A stretch of 64,000 bases of DNA from NCBI RefSeq assembly GCF_003217235.1, contig NZ_QJTF01000008.1, positions 1 through 64,000 on the forward strand, given 5' to 3'. This document shows, piece after piece, positions 37,217 through 45,843 of this stretch. Both the position numbers and the translations under genes were made by a program. Below the pieces are notes generated by a model. That model did no database searches. It saw only the letters and a program-made list of their open reading frames with translations, and had not been told where the DNA came from. The stretch comes from Paramesorhizobium leguminum (GTDB lineage: Bacteria; Pseudomonadota; Alphaproteobacteria; Rhizobiales; Rhizobiaceae). Numbering within the stretch: position 1 is the first letter of the stretch; each line of letters starts with the position of its first letter.

Positions 37217-38356
37217 TCAGCAGACGAATATATCGTTGAAGAGAACAAATGCCATAAATCCCATGACAGTTATAAAGCCCACGCGAAAGAAAATTTCCTG
37301 TACGGCGACCGGCACAGGCCGGCGCAGAGCCGCCTCGGCGGCGTAGAAGACCAGATGACCACCATCAAGGGGCGGAAGCGGAAACAGATTCAATAGCCCG
37401 ATGCCTATCGAAAGCATGGCTGTCAGCTGCACGAGCCAGGAGAAGCCCTGGCTTGCAGCCTTGCCCGCCATGGTGGCGATCTTGACGGGACCGCCCAGCT
37501 GGCATTTGTCCTCGCGACCGGCGAAGAAGCGGCTGAAGAATTCGCCCGTGCGCCCGATGATAAAGCCGGTTTCGAGAACCGCCTGGTGCACCGATTCGAG
37601 CGGCCCATATTCGACCACCCGGAACTTGCCGAGCGCCTCGTCATTGACAACGCCAATGACGCCGACCTGGACCTTGTTGCCCAACGGGTCAGTCTGTTCG
37701 ATAAGCTCGGGCGTCGCCGTCAGCGGCACGTCCCGGCCGCCGCGCTCTACGGTGAAGCGAATCGGATCGCCCGCGCGACCGGAGACATAGCGCTGCACAT
37801 CGGAGAATGTCGTCACCTTTTCGCCATCGACCGTCAGGAACCGGTCGCCCGGCTCGAATCCGGCTACTGCAGCCGGGCTGCCTGGACGCACCTCCGCCAC
37901 CATGGGGTCGGCGATCACGCGGCCATAGAGCAAGAAAAACACAGCCAGAATCGCAATCGTCAGAAGGATGTTGAAGGCGGGACCGGCAAAGACCGTGGCC
38001 GCGCGCTTCCACACCGACTGATGATGAAAGGCAACCGCCTTTTCGGCTTCGCTCAAGCTTTCCGCTTCCCCTTCGGAAGGCGCGCTCGCCACGCCTTCGT
38101 CACCAACGAACTTGACGTAGCCGCCGAGCGGAATGGCTGACAATTTCCAGCGCGTACCCTTGCGATCGGTAAATCCGATGAGTTCAGGACCGAACCCCAC
38201 CGAAAACGCCTTGACGCCGATGCCGCACCAGCGCCCGACGAGATAGTGCCCCATCTCGTGGACGAAGACGACAACCGTCAGCACGAAGAGGAACGGTACG
38301 ATCGTCCCTATGAGCAGACTGTTGCTGCCGAAAAGATATGAGACGAAGTCTCCCAC
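37217..38356 (-). CDS. rseP: Site-2 intramembrane zinc metalloprotease RseP/MmpA
   Basis: Cleaves membrane-spanning anti-sigma factors or polarity substrates within the bilayer. 379 residues. The zinc motif HEMGH is at residues 33-37, one PDZ domain (VAEVRPGSPAAVAGFEPGDRFLTVDG) is in the middle, and the second metal motif NLFPLPPLDGGH is near residue 330. There are four membrane helices. The single PDZ resembles Caulobacter MmpA more than E. coli RseP, which has two. It lies between cdsA and bamA. Confidence 0.95.
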   Translation of the reverse strand: MGDFVSYLFGSNSLLIGTIVPFLFVLTVVVFVHEMGHYLVGRWCGIGVKAFSVGFGPELIGFTDRKGTRWKLSAIPLGGYVKFVGDEGVASAPSEGEAESLSEAEKAVAFHHQSVWKRAATVFAGPAFNILLTIAILAVFFLLYGRVIADPMVAEVRPGSPAAVAGFEPGDRFLTVDGEKVTTFSDVQRYVSGRAGDPIRFTVERGGRDVPLTATPELIEQTDPLGNKVQVGVIGVVNDEALGKFRVVEYGPLESVHQAVLETGFIIGRTGEFFSRFFAGREDKCQLGGPVKIATMAGKAASQGFSWLVQLTAMLSIGIGLLNLFPLPPLDGGHLVFYAAEAALRRPVPVAVQEIFFRVGFITVMGFMAFVLFNDIFVC

Positions 38357-38410
38357 TGTTGTGCTCCTGGCGAGGCGTGCCTCACATTCGCGGGCCGCTA
38401 TCGTAACTAC

Positions 38411-39223
38411 TTAAATGCTAAAAAAGATGGCCGAAGGCACATCCGGTTGAGCGAAGATCGCGCCAATGAGGTACATGAGCACGGCGGCAGCCACAAGCCC
38501 GTCGACGCGATCCATGAATCCGCCATGTCCGGGCAGAAGCCGACCGGAATCCTTGGCGCCGAATATCCGCTTGACCCAGGATTCGGCAAGGTCACCCATC
38601 TGCGCAATCACGGAAAGGACAAATGCCAGCAGCGGCGCGAGAAACGTGACCGGCTCCGCCAGCAGCGAGACGACCAGCGTACCGGCGGCAACTCCCGCCA
38701 CCGCGCCGCCGATCGCGCCCGACCACGTCTTGTTGGGCGAAAAGCGCGGCGCGAGCTTCGGCCCCCCTATCGCGCGGCCGGTGAAATAGGCGGCGATATC
38801 GGTTCCCCATACGACAGCGAAGAGAAAAACGATGGCGGTGAAGCCGAATGGCTCATCCCCGCGCAACAGAGACAAGGAAATCGACGGAAGGCCGGCATAA
38901 AGAAGGCCGGACGTCGGCCATGCCTTGCCACTCTTCCATGTTAAAACCGCCATTATGGCAGCGCCGAAGAAAAGCGCGCCGATGGAGGCGAGCGCGCCGC
39001 CCCCCCACAAAAGCGACGCGGCGATGAGGGCGAACCACGACCAGCCGAAAATGCGGGAAAGCGGCGTCTGGCGCGCCGCCGTCAGTGACACCCATTCATG
39101 GAACACCGCCGCGCCTATCGCAATCGCGAGCAGCGTGAACCATGTTCCGCCGAAAAATGTTATGAGAAGCGTGACCACGCCCAGAATGATGGCGGTGATG
39201 GTGCGCGTCTGGAGATTGGACAT
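38411..39223 (-). CDS. cdsA: Phosphatidate cytidylyltransferase
   Basis: Makes CDP-diacylglycerol, the precursor of all phospholipids, in the inner membrane. 270 residues with about eight helices. The signature SPNKTWSGAIGG and the metal-binding QMGDLAESWVKRIFGAKDSGRLLPGHGGFMDRVDGL are clear. ATG 39223 (GAAAGGTG upstream) is used; the longer frame upstream is antisense-like read-through of uppS. The gap to rseP is only 54 bp and holds no dxr, which many bacteria have here. Confidence 0.96.
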   Translation of the reverse strand: MSNLQTRTITAIILGVVTLLITFFGGTWFTLLAIAIGAAVFHEWVSLTAARQTPLSRIFGWSWFALIAASLLWGGGALASIGALFFGAAIMAVLTWKSGKAWPTSGLLYAGLPSISLSLLRGDEPFGFTAIVFLFAVVWGTDIAAYFTGRAIGGPKLAPRFSPNKTWSGAIGGAVAGVAAGTLVVSLLAEPVTFLAPLLAFVLSVIAQMGDLAESWVKRIFGAKDSGRLLPGHGGFMDRVDGLVAAAVLMYLIGAIFAQPDVPSAIFFSI

Positions 39224-39254
39224 TGAGCACCTTTCCGATGCAAGCCGATGCAGC

Positions 39255-39992
39255 TTACAGCGCAATATCCTGCTCGTGGACCTGCGCTTCGATTCCGCCA
39301 AAGCGGCGTTCCCGCATCCGGAACGTCTCGATCGCATCGATGAGATTGGCCGGCTTGAAATCCGGCCAGAAGCACGGCACGAACAGAAATTCCGAATAAG
39401 CGGCCTGCCAGAGCAGAAAATTGGACAGACGCATCTCGCCGCTGGTGCGTATGATGAGGTCCGGATCGGGGATATCAGCGGTTTCGAGCCTTGTCGCGAT
39501 GGTTTCCGGCGTGATAGCCGAAGGATCCAGCCGGCCTTCGGCGATTTCCGCGCCCAACACGCGCATCGCCCGGGCAATCTCGTCACGCGCGCCGTAATTG
39601 AACGCGATAACCAGATTAAGCCCCGTATTGCCGGCGGTAAGCGCTTCCGCTTCCACGAGAAGATTGCGAATATCCGGCGCCAATCCGGCGCGTTCGCCGA
39701 TAATCCGCACGCGCACATTCTTGCGGTGCAGCTCGGCAAGATCGCGACGGATGAAGAGCTTTAGAAGCCCCATCAGATCGCTGACCTCACTGCGCGGACG
39801 CGACCAGTTTTCCGAGGAGAAGGCGAAGAGCGTCAGCCAGCCAAGCTCGATCTCGCCGGCCTTATGCACGATTTCGCGTAAAGCGCTCATACCCGCCTTG
39901 TGTCCGGCGGCGCGCGGCAGCCCCCTGGCCTTCGCCCAGCGGCCATTGCCATCCATGATGATGGCGATATGGCGTGGATTGGATATGGGCAT
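39255..39992 (-). CDS. uppS: Undecaprenyl diphosphate synthase
   Basis: Extends farnesyl diphosphate with eight isopentenyl units in cis to make the C55 carrier for cell wall and O-antigen. 245 residues. [17 protein letters not shown] holds the catalytic aspartate, followed by [17 protein letters not shown], and [32 protein letters not shown] precedes ATG 39992; the frame to 40079 is not needed. The product feeds peptidoglycan synthesis. Confidence 0.96.
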   Translation of the reverse strand: MPISNPRHIAIIMDGNGRWAKARGLPRAAGHKAGMSALREIVHKAGEIELGWLTLFAFSSENWSRPRSEVSDLMGLLKLFIRRDLAELHRKNVRVRIIGERAGLAPDIRNLLVEAEALTAGNTGLNLVIAFNYGARDEIARAMRVLGAEIAEGRLDPSAITPETIATRLETADIPDPDLIIRTSGEMRLSNFLLWQAAYSEFLFVPCFWPDFKPANLIDAIETFRMRERRFGGIEAQVHEQDIAL

Positions 39993-40041
39993 TGGCTCCC
40001 CCGGTTCACTACGGAAGCAGAAAATGCAGTTCTTGTTTAAC

Positions 40042-40105
40042 GCATGATTCCCATTCGAAAAGTCTGCAACTTTTTGCAATCGCTGACCTTCGGTTCGGGA
40101 TCGCG
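40042..40105. repeat. GCATGATC-family repeat, copy f (degenerate, with insert)
   Basis: Contains GCATGATT, AAAAGTCTGCAACTTTTTGC and the extra segment CGCTGACCTTCGGTTCGGGATC that is also present in copy h (42659-42722), so copies f and h form a sub-family. It fills the uppS-frr gap. Confidence 0.7.
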
Positions 40106-40107
40106 CG

Positions 40108-40668
40108 CTAGACCTGCATGATTTCCGCTTCCTTGGCCGCCAGCATCTTGTCCAGCTCCGAAATGGTATCGTCGGTCAGCTTCTGCACCTTTTCGGAAAG
40201 GACGCGGCTGTCATCCTGACTGATATCGCCGTCCTTCTCCAGCTTTTTCAACTGGTCCATGCCATCGCGGCGCACATGGCGGGCCGCGACGCGCGCGGCT
40301 TCCGCATATTGATGCGCTATTTTGGCCAGTTCCTTGCGGCGCTGCTCGTTCAATTCCGGCAGCGGGATGCGCAGCGTCGTGCCGTCGGTGATCGGATTGA
40401 GGCCCAGGCCCGAATCGCGGATTGCCCGCTCCACCGCGCCGACCATGGACTTATCCCACACGGAAACGGACAGCATACGGGATTCAGGAACCGAAATATT
40501 GGCTACCTGGTTGATCGGCATTTCCGAGCCATAGGCCGTGATCGTGATCGGCTCCAGCAGGCTGGCGGATGCCCTGCCCGTCCGCAAGCCGCCCAGGTCG
40601 TGCTTGAATGACTGAATGGCGCCTTCCATGCGGCGCTTGATATCGTTGAGGTCTAGAGCGTCGCTCAT
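40108..40668 (-). CDS. frr: Ribosome recycling factor
   Basis: Splits post-termination ribosomes with EF-G. 186 residues, tRNA-like three-helix bundle plus small domain. [29 protein letters not shown] is at the N-terminus, [16 protein letters not shown]-type motif in the middle, and [22 protein letters not shown] near the C-terminus. It is full length. Confidence 0.97.
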   Translation of the reverse strand: MSDALDLNDIKRRMEGAIQSFKHDLGGLRTGRASASLLEPITITAYGSEMPINQVANISVPESRMLSVSVWDKSMVGAVERAIRDSGLGLNPITDGTTLRIPLPELNEQRRKELAKIAHQYAEAARVAARHVRRDGMDQLKKLEKDGDISQDDSRVLSEKVQKLTDDTISELDKMLAAKEAEIMQV

Positions 40669-40693
40669 GCTTCTTATTTCTCCTTCCGCTCTT

Positions 40694-40718
40694 AGAGCGG
40701 ATGCAATTAATCCGCTCT
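40694..40718. repeat. Palindrome AGAGCGGAT/ATCCGCTCT
   Basis: AGAGCGGATgcaattaATCCGCTCT, a 9-bp stem with a 7-nt loop, immediately before GCATGATC repeat copy g. Similar AGAGC-ended palindromes accompany copies of this family in Rhizobiales. Confidence 0.6.
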
Positions 40719-40735
40719 AAGTTTTGGTTTTCTCC

Positions 40736-40778
40736 GCATGATCTTATCCGAAAAGTCTGCAACTTTTCGGGACCATGC
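40736..40778. repeat. GCATGATC-family repeat, copy g
   Basis: GCATGATCTTATCCGAAAAG pairs with CTTTTCGGGACCATGC. It fills the frr-pyrH gap just past the pyrH stop codon. Confidence 0.75.
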
Positions 40779-40784
40779 TCCAGA

Positions 40785-41507
40785 TTATTCGCCGGAAACA
40801 GTTGTGCAGCGTCCCTTGCCAAGCAGAATCTTGGCGAACTCGCCGTCTTCGTGGATGGAATAGACAATTATCGGAATGTTGTTCTCCCGCGCAAGGGCAA
40901 CCGCTGTGGTATCCATCACGGCCAGCCCCTGATCAAGCACTTGCTTGTGCGTCAACCGTTCATAACGCATGGCATCGGGATGGATTTTCGGATCGGCGGA
41001 ATAGATGCCATCGACCTGCGTCCCCTTGAAGAGGGCATCTGCGCCGATTTCCGCCGCGCGAAGTGCAGCTGCGGAGTCGGTGGTGAAGAACGGATTTCCC
41101 GTACCGCCGGCGAAGATGACAACCTTGCCCTGATCCATATAGGCCGTCGCCTGACGCTGCGAAAAGCTCTCGCAAATCTCCGGCATGGCAATGGCCGACA
41201 GGACGACGGCATCGACGCTAATCTTGGAAAGCGAGGTGCGCAGCGCCAGCGAATTGATGACGGTCGCGAGCATTCCCATGTGATCGCCCGTGACGCGGTC
41301 TCCACCCTTGGATGCAACCGCGACGCCGCGGAAGATATTACCGCCGCCGATCACCACGCCAACCTCGACGCCAAGCGCCTTCGCCTCGGCGATATCGGCG
41401 GCGATGCGGTCCACCACGGAAACATCGATCCCGAAGCCCTGATCACCCATCAGCGCCTCGCCCGAGGCTTTCAGCAGGACACGTTTATAGATGGGCGCGT
41501 CAGACAT
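40785..41507 (-). CDS. pyrH: UMP kinase
   Basis: Phosphorylates UMP to UDP, feeding pyrimidine nucleotides and UDP-sugars for the lipid A genes downstream. 240 residues, amino-acid kinase fold. YKRVLLKASGEALMGDQGFGID, VVIGGGNIFRG, and FAGGTGNPFFTTDSAAALRA (catalytic and UMP-binding) are present. A leader hairpin (41557-41590) separates it from tsf. Confidence 0.97.
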   Translation of the reverse strand: MSDAPIYKRVLLKASGEALMGDQGFGIDVSVVDRIAADIAEAKALGVEVGVVIGGGNIFRGVAVASKGGDRVTGDHMGMLATVINSLALRTSLSKISVDAVVLSAIAMPEICESFSQRQATAYMDQGKVVIFAGGTGNPFFTTDSAAALRAAEIGADALFKGTQVDGIYSADPKIHPDAMRYERLTHKQVLDQGLAVMDTTAVALARENNIPIIVYSIHEDGEFAKILLGKGRCTTVSGE

Positions 41508-41556
41508 GATATCCCCTCTTCCGGGTAAATTATAGATATTATCGGTTCCCGATACA

Positions 41557-41590
41557 CGAAGGGCACCGCGATGTCACGCGGTGCCCTTCG
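41557..41590 (-). promoter_or_regulatory. Perfect hairpin between tsf and pyrH
   Basis: CGAAGGGCACCGCG/CGCGGTGCCCTTCG, a 14-bp perfect stem with a 6-nt loop and no following T-run. It is a candidate attenuator or mRNA processing site that could lower pyrH expression relative to tsf. Confidence 0.6.
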
Positions 41591-41610
41591 AAACTCAAGC
41601 CTTTTAGAAT

Positions 41611-42534
41611 TTACTTCTTGACGGCTGCGGCCACTTCAGCTGCAAAATCGCTTTCTTCCTTCTCGATGCCTTCACCGAGAGCGAAGCGGACGAAGCCGGT
41701 GATCTTGGCCGGAGCGCCGATCGTCTTTTCCGCTTCCTTCAGCGCCGCCTCGACGGTGAGGTCAGGATTGAGGACGAAAGCCTGCGAGAGAAGGACGACT
41801 TCCTCATAGAATTTGCGCAGACGGCCTTCGACCATCTTCTCGATGATCGCTTCCGGCTTGCCGGACTGGCGGGCCTGATCCGCGAAGATCACCTTCTCTC
41901 GCTCGACGACGGCCGGATCGATTTCCGCCGGGGTAAGCGCCAGCGGATTGGTTGCCGCGACGTGCATGGCAACCTGGCGTCCGAACGCCTGAGCGGCATC
42001 GGCATCACCCGTCGTCTCGATGGCGACGAGAACGCCCATCTTGCCAAGGCCATCCGAAACGCCATTGTGCACATAGGTTGCAACAACGCCGTCCGCGACG
42101 CTCAAGGCAGCCGAGCGGCGGAAGCTGAGGTTTTCGCCGATCGTGCCGATCGCGTCCTTGATCACCTCGGTGACGGACTTGGTCGAGCCGGGATAGGTTG
42201 CCGCAGCTACGGCTTCCGTGGTTCCGTCGGTGCCGAGCGCCGCGTTGGCGACGTTGCGGACGATTTCCTGGAAGGCATCGTTGCGGGCAACGAAATCGGT
42301 TTCCGAATTGACTTCGACTACAACGGACTTCTTACCGTTCGTGGCAACGCCGACCAGGCCTTCCGCGGCGGTGCGGCCGGCCTTCTTATCGGCCTTGGAA
42401 ATGCCCTTCTTGCGCAGCCAATCGATGGCGGCTTCCATATCGCCGTTGGTTTCGGCCAGCGCGGACTTGCAGTCCATCATGCCTGCGCCGGAGAGTTCAC
42501 GAAGTTCTTTTACCTGGGATGCTGAAATGCTCAT
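41611..42534 (-). CDS. tsf: Elongation factor Ts
   Basis: Guanine nucleotide exchange factor for EF-Tu. 307 residues. An N-terminal UBA-like domain ([37 protein letters not shown]) is followed by the core with [15 protein letters not shown], the Tu-contact motif, and [11 protein letters not shown]. It is full length and co-transcribed with rpsB across a gap rich in hairpins. Confidence 0.97.
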   Translation of the reverse strand: MSISASQVKELRELSGAGMMDCKSALAETNGDMEAAIDWLRKKGISKADKKAGRTAAEGLVGVATNGKKSVVVEVNSETDFVARNDAFQEIVRNVANAALGTDGTTEAVAAATYPGSTKSVTEVIKDAIGTIGENLSFRRSAALSVADGVVATYVHNGVSDGLGKMGVLVAIETTGDADAAQAFGRQVAMHVAATNPLALTPAEIDPAVVEREKVIFADQARQSGKPEAIIEKMVEGRLRKFYEEVVLLSQAFVLNPDLTVEAALKEAEKTIGAPAKITGFVRFALGEGIEKEESDFAAEVAAAVKK

Positions 42535-42557
42535 TATCGCCTCTCAATGAAAGCGAA

Positions 42558-42603
42558 GGCATACCGTTGCCGGTATGCCCACTTTTCCGGTGCTTGGCAC
42601 CGG
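42558..42603 (-). promoter_or_regulatory. Two consecutive hairpins between rpsB and tsf
   Basis: GGCATACCG/CGGTATGCC (42558-42579) and CCGGTGC/GCACCGG (42587-42603) are perfect short stems. With repeat copy h they fill the 188-bp rpsB-tsf gap. They could attenuate or stabilise the tsf transcript. Confidence 0.5.
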
Positions 42604-42658
42604 CGCTATTTTAAAACTATTTACCCGCCGTAACGGGCGTATGAAGCCTTCTCCAGCC

Positions 42659-42722
42659 GCATAATCTTATCCGAAAAGTCTGCAACTTTTTGCTGACGCT
42701 GACCTTCGGTTCGGGATCATGC
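42659..42722. repeat. GCATGATC-family repeat, copy h (long form)
   Basis: GCATAATCTTATCCGAAAAG, GTCTGCAACTTTTTGC, then CGCTGACCTTCGGTTCGGGATCATGC. It shares the extra CTGACCTTCGGTTCGGG block with copy f. It abuts the rpsB stop codon. Confidence 0.75.
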
Positions 42723-43505
42723 TCACGCCGAGGCTTCACCTTCCGGAGCAGGAACATCGAGCGCAGGCTCAACAGGCGCTTCCGCCTGAGCGCCGATATC
42801 CATGCCGAACGAGCCCTGCTGGCGGGCGATGCCATCGAGGGCAGCGCGGGCAATCAGGTCGCAATAGAGCGAGATGGCGCGCGAGGCGTCGTCATTGCCC
42901 GGGATCGGATAATCGATCTGGTCAGGATCGCAATTGGAATCGATGATCGCAACAACCGGGATGCCGAGACGCTTGGCTTCCTGGATGGCGATCGCTTCCT
43001 TGTTGGTATCGACGATGAACATAAGGTCGGGCGTCGAGCCCATATCGCGAATGCCGCCAAGCGCGCGGTTGAGCTTCTCGCGCTCGCGGTCGAGGTTCAG
43101 GCGCTCTTTCTTGGTGAAGCCCTGGGCATCGCCGGAAAGGATCTCATCGAGCTTGCGCAGGCGCTGGATCGAATTGGAAATGGTCTTCCAGTTCGTCAGC
43201 ATGCCGCCGAGCCAACGGGCATTGACGTGATACTGGGCTGAACGCTCTGCAGCATCGGCAATGATGTCGGACGCCTGGCGCTTGGTGCCGACGAAGAGGA
43301 CGCGACCACCACGGGCGACCGTGTCGGAAACGACCTTCAGCGCCTGATGCAGGAGCGGAACGGTCTGGGCCAGATCCATGATGTGGATGTTGTTGCGGTC
43401 GCCATAGATATAAGGCGCCATTTTCGGGTTCCAGCGATGCGTCTGGTGTCCGAAGTGAACGCCAGCCTCAAGAAGCTGGCGCATGCTGAAATCAGGCAAT
43501 GCCAT
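42723..43505 (-). CDS. rpsB: 30S ribosomal protein S2
   Basis: 260 residues. [29 protein letters not shown] is the family start, with [27 protein letters not shown] and [17 protein letters not shown] following. The C-terminal ~25 residues are an acidic, proline-rich extension ([17 protein letters not shown]) seen in alphaproteobacteria. AAGGA precedes ATG 43505; the frame to 43709 runs into the intergenic repeats. It is the first gene of the leftward superoperon, with its promoter expected in 43506-43663. Confidence 0.97.
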   Translation of the reverse strand: MALPDFSMRQLLEAGVHFGHQTHRWNPKMAPYIYGDRNNIHIMDLAQTVPLLHQALKVVSDTVARGGRVLFVGTKRQASDIIADAAERSAQYHVNARWLGGMLTNWKTISNSIQRLRKLDEILSGDAQGFTKKERLNLDREREKLNRALGGIRDMGSTPDLMFIVDTNKEAIAIQEAKRLGIPVVAIIDSNCDPDQIDYPIPGNDDASRAISLYCDLIARAALDGIARQQGSFGMDIGAQAEAPVEPALDVPAPEGEASA

Positions 43506-43663
43506 TGCTTTAGTCCTTTTCCGGTTGAACCTCCACGGGAAGAGGCGGTTGCCCGCCACCGGAGGCCATATCGGATTTCTCCCGATATCGACCCAACCCC
43601 GTGTGTGGAATGCTGCGGCTGTTAGCGGAAAAGGAGAAGGAATGCAAGAGGCAGGCAGTAGGT

Positions 43664-43847
43664 CCCTCCCTTCCGTCATCCTCGGGCTTGACCCGAGGAC
43701 CCACGGCAAAGAGGCGAAAATGGTTCTATATTCGCTACAAGATCATAATCAACGTTAGGACAACTGAAATGCCGTTGCGTGATCGAGAGATCAGCGCTCC
43801 TTAGCCGTGGGTCCTCGGGTCAAGCCCGAGGATGACGGAAGGGAGGG
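43664..43847. repeat. Long inverted repeat with 44-bp perfect arms
   Basis: Arms 43664-43707 and 43804-43847 are exact inverse copies, each with its own internal palindrome CCTCGGGCTTGACCCGAGG, around a ~96-bp spacer. The arms resemble the TTCTCGGGCTTG repeat family but with GACCCGAGGACCC. It lies between rpsB and the Dabb gene and ends 2 bp before the Dabb stop codon. Confidence 0.85.
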
Positions 43848-43849
43848 CG

Positions 43850-44230
43850 TCACACTTCAACCGAGTCGAATACGCGGATTTTCACCCAATTCGGATTGCT
43901 CTGGGGGATGAAGTGGTTCACGTGCGCATCGGAGACCTGATAGGCATCATGCGATTTGGCATCGGCCCATATCATGTGAAAAGCGACGTCGAAATTATCC
44001 TCATTGAAGAGATAGGCGACCTGCTTGTGGCGGGTTAGATTGCGCGCCACCACTGTTGCGAAGAAGGACAGCTCGCCAGGGTGATCGCTGAGATATTTTT
44101 CGCCGAGTTCCAGCTGCTTCCGAACGGCAGCCTCGCTCTTGTCTTTAAGCGTGATGTATATGGAGTGATGAATGCGGCCGTTGCCCGTGCTCAAAATGCC
44201 CTTGGCAGCGCTTTTCGTGGATACATCCAT
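43850..44230 (-). CDS. Stress-responsive A/B barrel (Dabb) domain protein
   Basis: 126 residues. GRIHHSIYITLKDKSEAAVRKQLELGEKYLSDHPG and FDVAFHMIWADAKSHDAYQVSDAHVNHF match the dimeric alpha-beta barrel of Dabb proteins, which have no single known activity. AAGGAG precedes ATG 44230. No operon partner is visible; eipB ends 183 bp upstream. Confidence 0.82.
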   Translation of the reverse strand: MDVSTKSAAKGILSTGNGRIHHSIYITLKDKSEAAVRKQLELGEKYLSDHPGELSFFATVVARNLTRHKQVAYLFNEDNFDVAFHMIWADAKSHDAYQVSDAHVNHFIPQSNPNWVKIRVFDSVEV

Positions 44231-44413
44231 GAACGTTCTCCTTCGAATAGATAACCGGAAGGAAGCGAAGCATACAATATCTATGAAATTATAATGAGAC
44301 TGCAACAATGAGCCGAACAAATACTGGTGATATGGGAGAGGATAGAGGAATAGAGGGTATGTTCTCTGACACATAGCCTCTAATTGCTACTCCCCCTCTC
44401 GCCTTATCTACCC

Positions 44414-45253
44414 TCACCGCTTGCAATCCGCCGCCTTCTGCGGCTGGTCGAACACCTGCAGATCGACAAGTTTGCCCTTGATGGAGAAATCGCCGTAATC
44501 CATCTTCAAATCGCGGGTGATGCCGTTGCGGTAGAGCTTGAAATCGATGCGGTAGACCGGCAGGCCTTCCTGATTTTCCTTGTCGTCGAAATAGGCGATG
44601 TTGACCGGCCATGCCTTTTCGGAAGCGAGCTTGCCCATTGCCTTCGCTTCCTCATCGCTGGCGGCGGCGCCTTCCTTGCCCATGACGACAGTGGTATGCG
44701 AAACGCTATCGGCGTCTTCCGAGCCATCGAACAGCGTGGTCTGGTAGAATTTTTCGCCGGCCTCCGCCTTGGCAATCAACTCTTCCATGTGGTGCGTGGG
44801 AAACTGCGAGTGGGCGAGCGTGACCTTCTTGGCTTCCGGCTTGGTGATCGTGACGTCGGTGGCAGTCGGGGTCAGCCGGGCGTCGCCCTGCACTTCCTTG
44901 TTCAGTTCCTTGTCGATAAACGTCTTGTTGACGAAACGGAACTCGTTGCCATCGCCAGCTTCATAAGTCGTCGTCTGCTGGTCCGTGATGCGCTGCGGCG
45001 CCTCCTCCATGTCGATGCGGGTCACAAAACGGAAATTGGTGGTATAACCTTCGCAGGCCGAGCCATTGAACTCATAGACCATGCGGCCGGCAAGCCCGGT
45101 GATGCCGGATTTGTCATCGGCCTTGTCAAGCTGGAGATCATAGACAGCGCGGTGAGGAACGAGCACGACAGGACTGGCCGCGGACGCCGGAAACGGAGCA
45201 AACGCAACACTGGCAAGACTAGCGCCGGCAACCAGAACACTTATCGAACGCAT
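44414..45253 (-). CDS. eipB: Periplasmic cell-envelope integrity protein EipB (DUF1849)
   Basis: 279 residues: signal peptide (to about 26, PFPASAAS) followed by a single DUF1849 domain. EipB of Brucella abortus is a spiral beta-sheet periplasmic protein needed for envelope integrity. It has a conserved disulfide, and here the pair is Cys67 (NGSACEGYTT) and Cys277 (AADCKR). The full length matches Brucella EipB. ATG 45253 has GGAG upstream, and TTG 45256 precedes it. Recognition is by family memory, since the domain was named from that protein. Confidence 0.9.
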   Translation of the reverse strand: MRSISVLVAGASLASVAFAPFPASAASPVVLVPHRAVYDLQLDKADDKSGITGLAGRMVYEFNGSACEGYTTNFRFVTRIDMEEAPQRITDQQTTTYEAGDGNEFRFVNKTFIDKELNKEVQGDARLTPTATDVTITKPEAKKVTLAHSQFPTHHMEELIAKAEAGEKFYQTTLFDGSEDADSVSHTTVVMGKEGAAASDEEAKAMGKLASEKAWPVNIAYFDDKENQEGLPVYRIDFKLYRNGITRDLKMDYGDFSIKGKLVDLQVFDQPQKAADCKR

Positions 45254-45376
45254 CAAGGATTCTCCGTTTCATTGTTGCCTCATCATAAAAAAACTCGTGG
45301 CGGAAGCGAGGCAAAAATCGCAACCTCCACCGAACATCCATCGATTCCCGCGTATACTAGAAAAGAGTAAACTACC

Positions 45377-45841
45377 ATGAGCGAAACCATAGAGATACGG
45401 CTTGCCGCCCTCGGCATCACCATTCCCGAAGCAGCGGCGCCGGTGGCCAATTACGTGCCTTATGCGCAAAGCGGCGCGCTGCTCTTCACGTCAGGGCAAT
45501 TGCCGCTGGTCAATGGCAAACTTATTCACGCCGGGCTGCTGGGTGATGGGCTCAATGTGGTAGAGGGACAGGAAGCCGCGCGTGCTTCGGCGATCAATGT
45601 GCTGGCGCAGGCCAAGGCGGCGCTGGGCGATTTGAACCGCATCAAGCGCATCGTCAAGATCACCATCTTCGTCGCCTCGACGCCGGATTTCATTGAGCAC
45701 CATCTCGTTGCCAATGGCGCATCCGATCTGTTCGTCGCCGTATTGGGCGATGCCGGGCGTCATGCCCGTTCGGCGGTGGGTATGGCGTCCCTCCCCTTCA
45801 ATGCGCCGGTTGAGATCGAAGCAATCATCGAGGCCGCCTGA
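45377..45841 (+). CDS. ridA: RidA family protein (enamine/imine deaminase)
   Basis: Removes reactive 2-aminoacrylate-type imines. 154 residues, YjgF/RidA fold. YVPYAQSGALLFTSGQLPLVNGKLIHAG, QAKAALGDLNRIKRIVKITIFVAS and GRHARSAVGMASLPFNAPVEIEAI are typical. The arginine that binds the substrate carboxylate lies in GRHARSAVG. It belongs to a longer RidA subgroup than E. coli RidA, so its substrate may differ. A glycerophosphodiester phosphodiesterase gene starts 2 bp later. Confidence 0.9.
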   Translation: MSETIEIRLAALGITIPEAAAPVANYVPYAQSGALLFTSGQLPLVNGKLIHAGLLGDGLNVVEGQEAARASAINVLAQAKAALGDLNRIKRIVKITIFVASTPDFIEHHLVANGASDLFVAVLGDAGRHARSAVGMASLPFNAPVEIEAIIEAA

Positions 45842-45843
45842 TC

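Noticed and set aside
39224-39739. N-terminal extension of the cdsA frame to 39739
   Set aside because: It runs through uppS in another frame; ATG 39223 with GAAAGGTG upstream gives the standard CdsA start.
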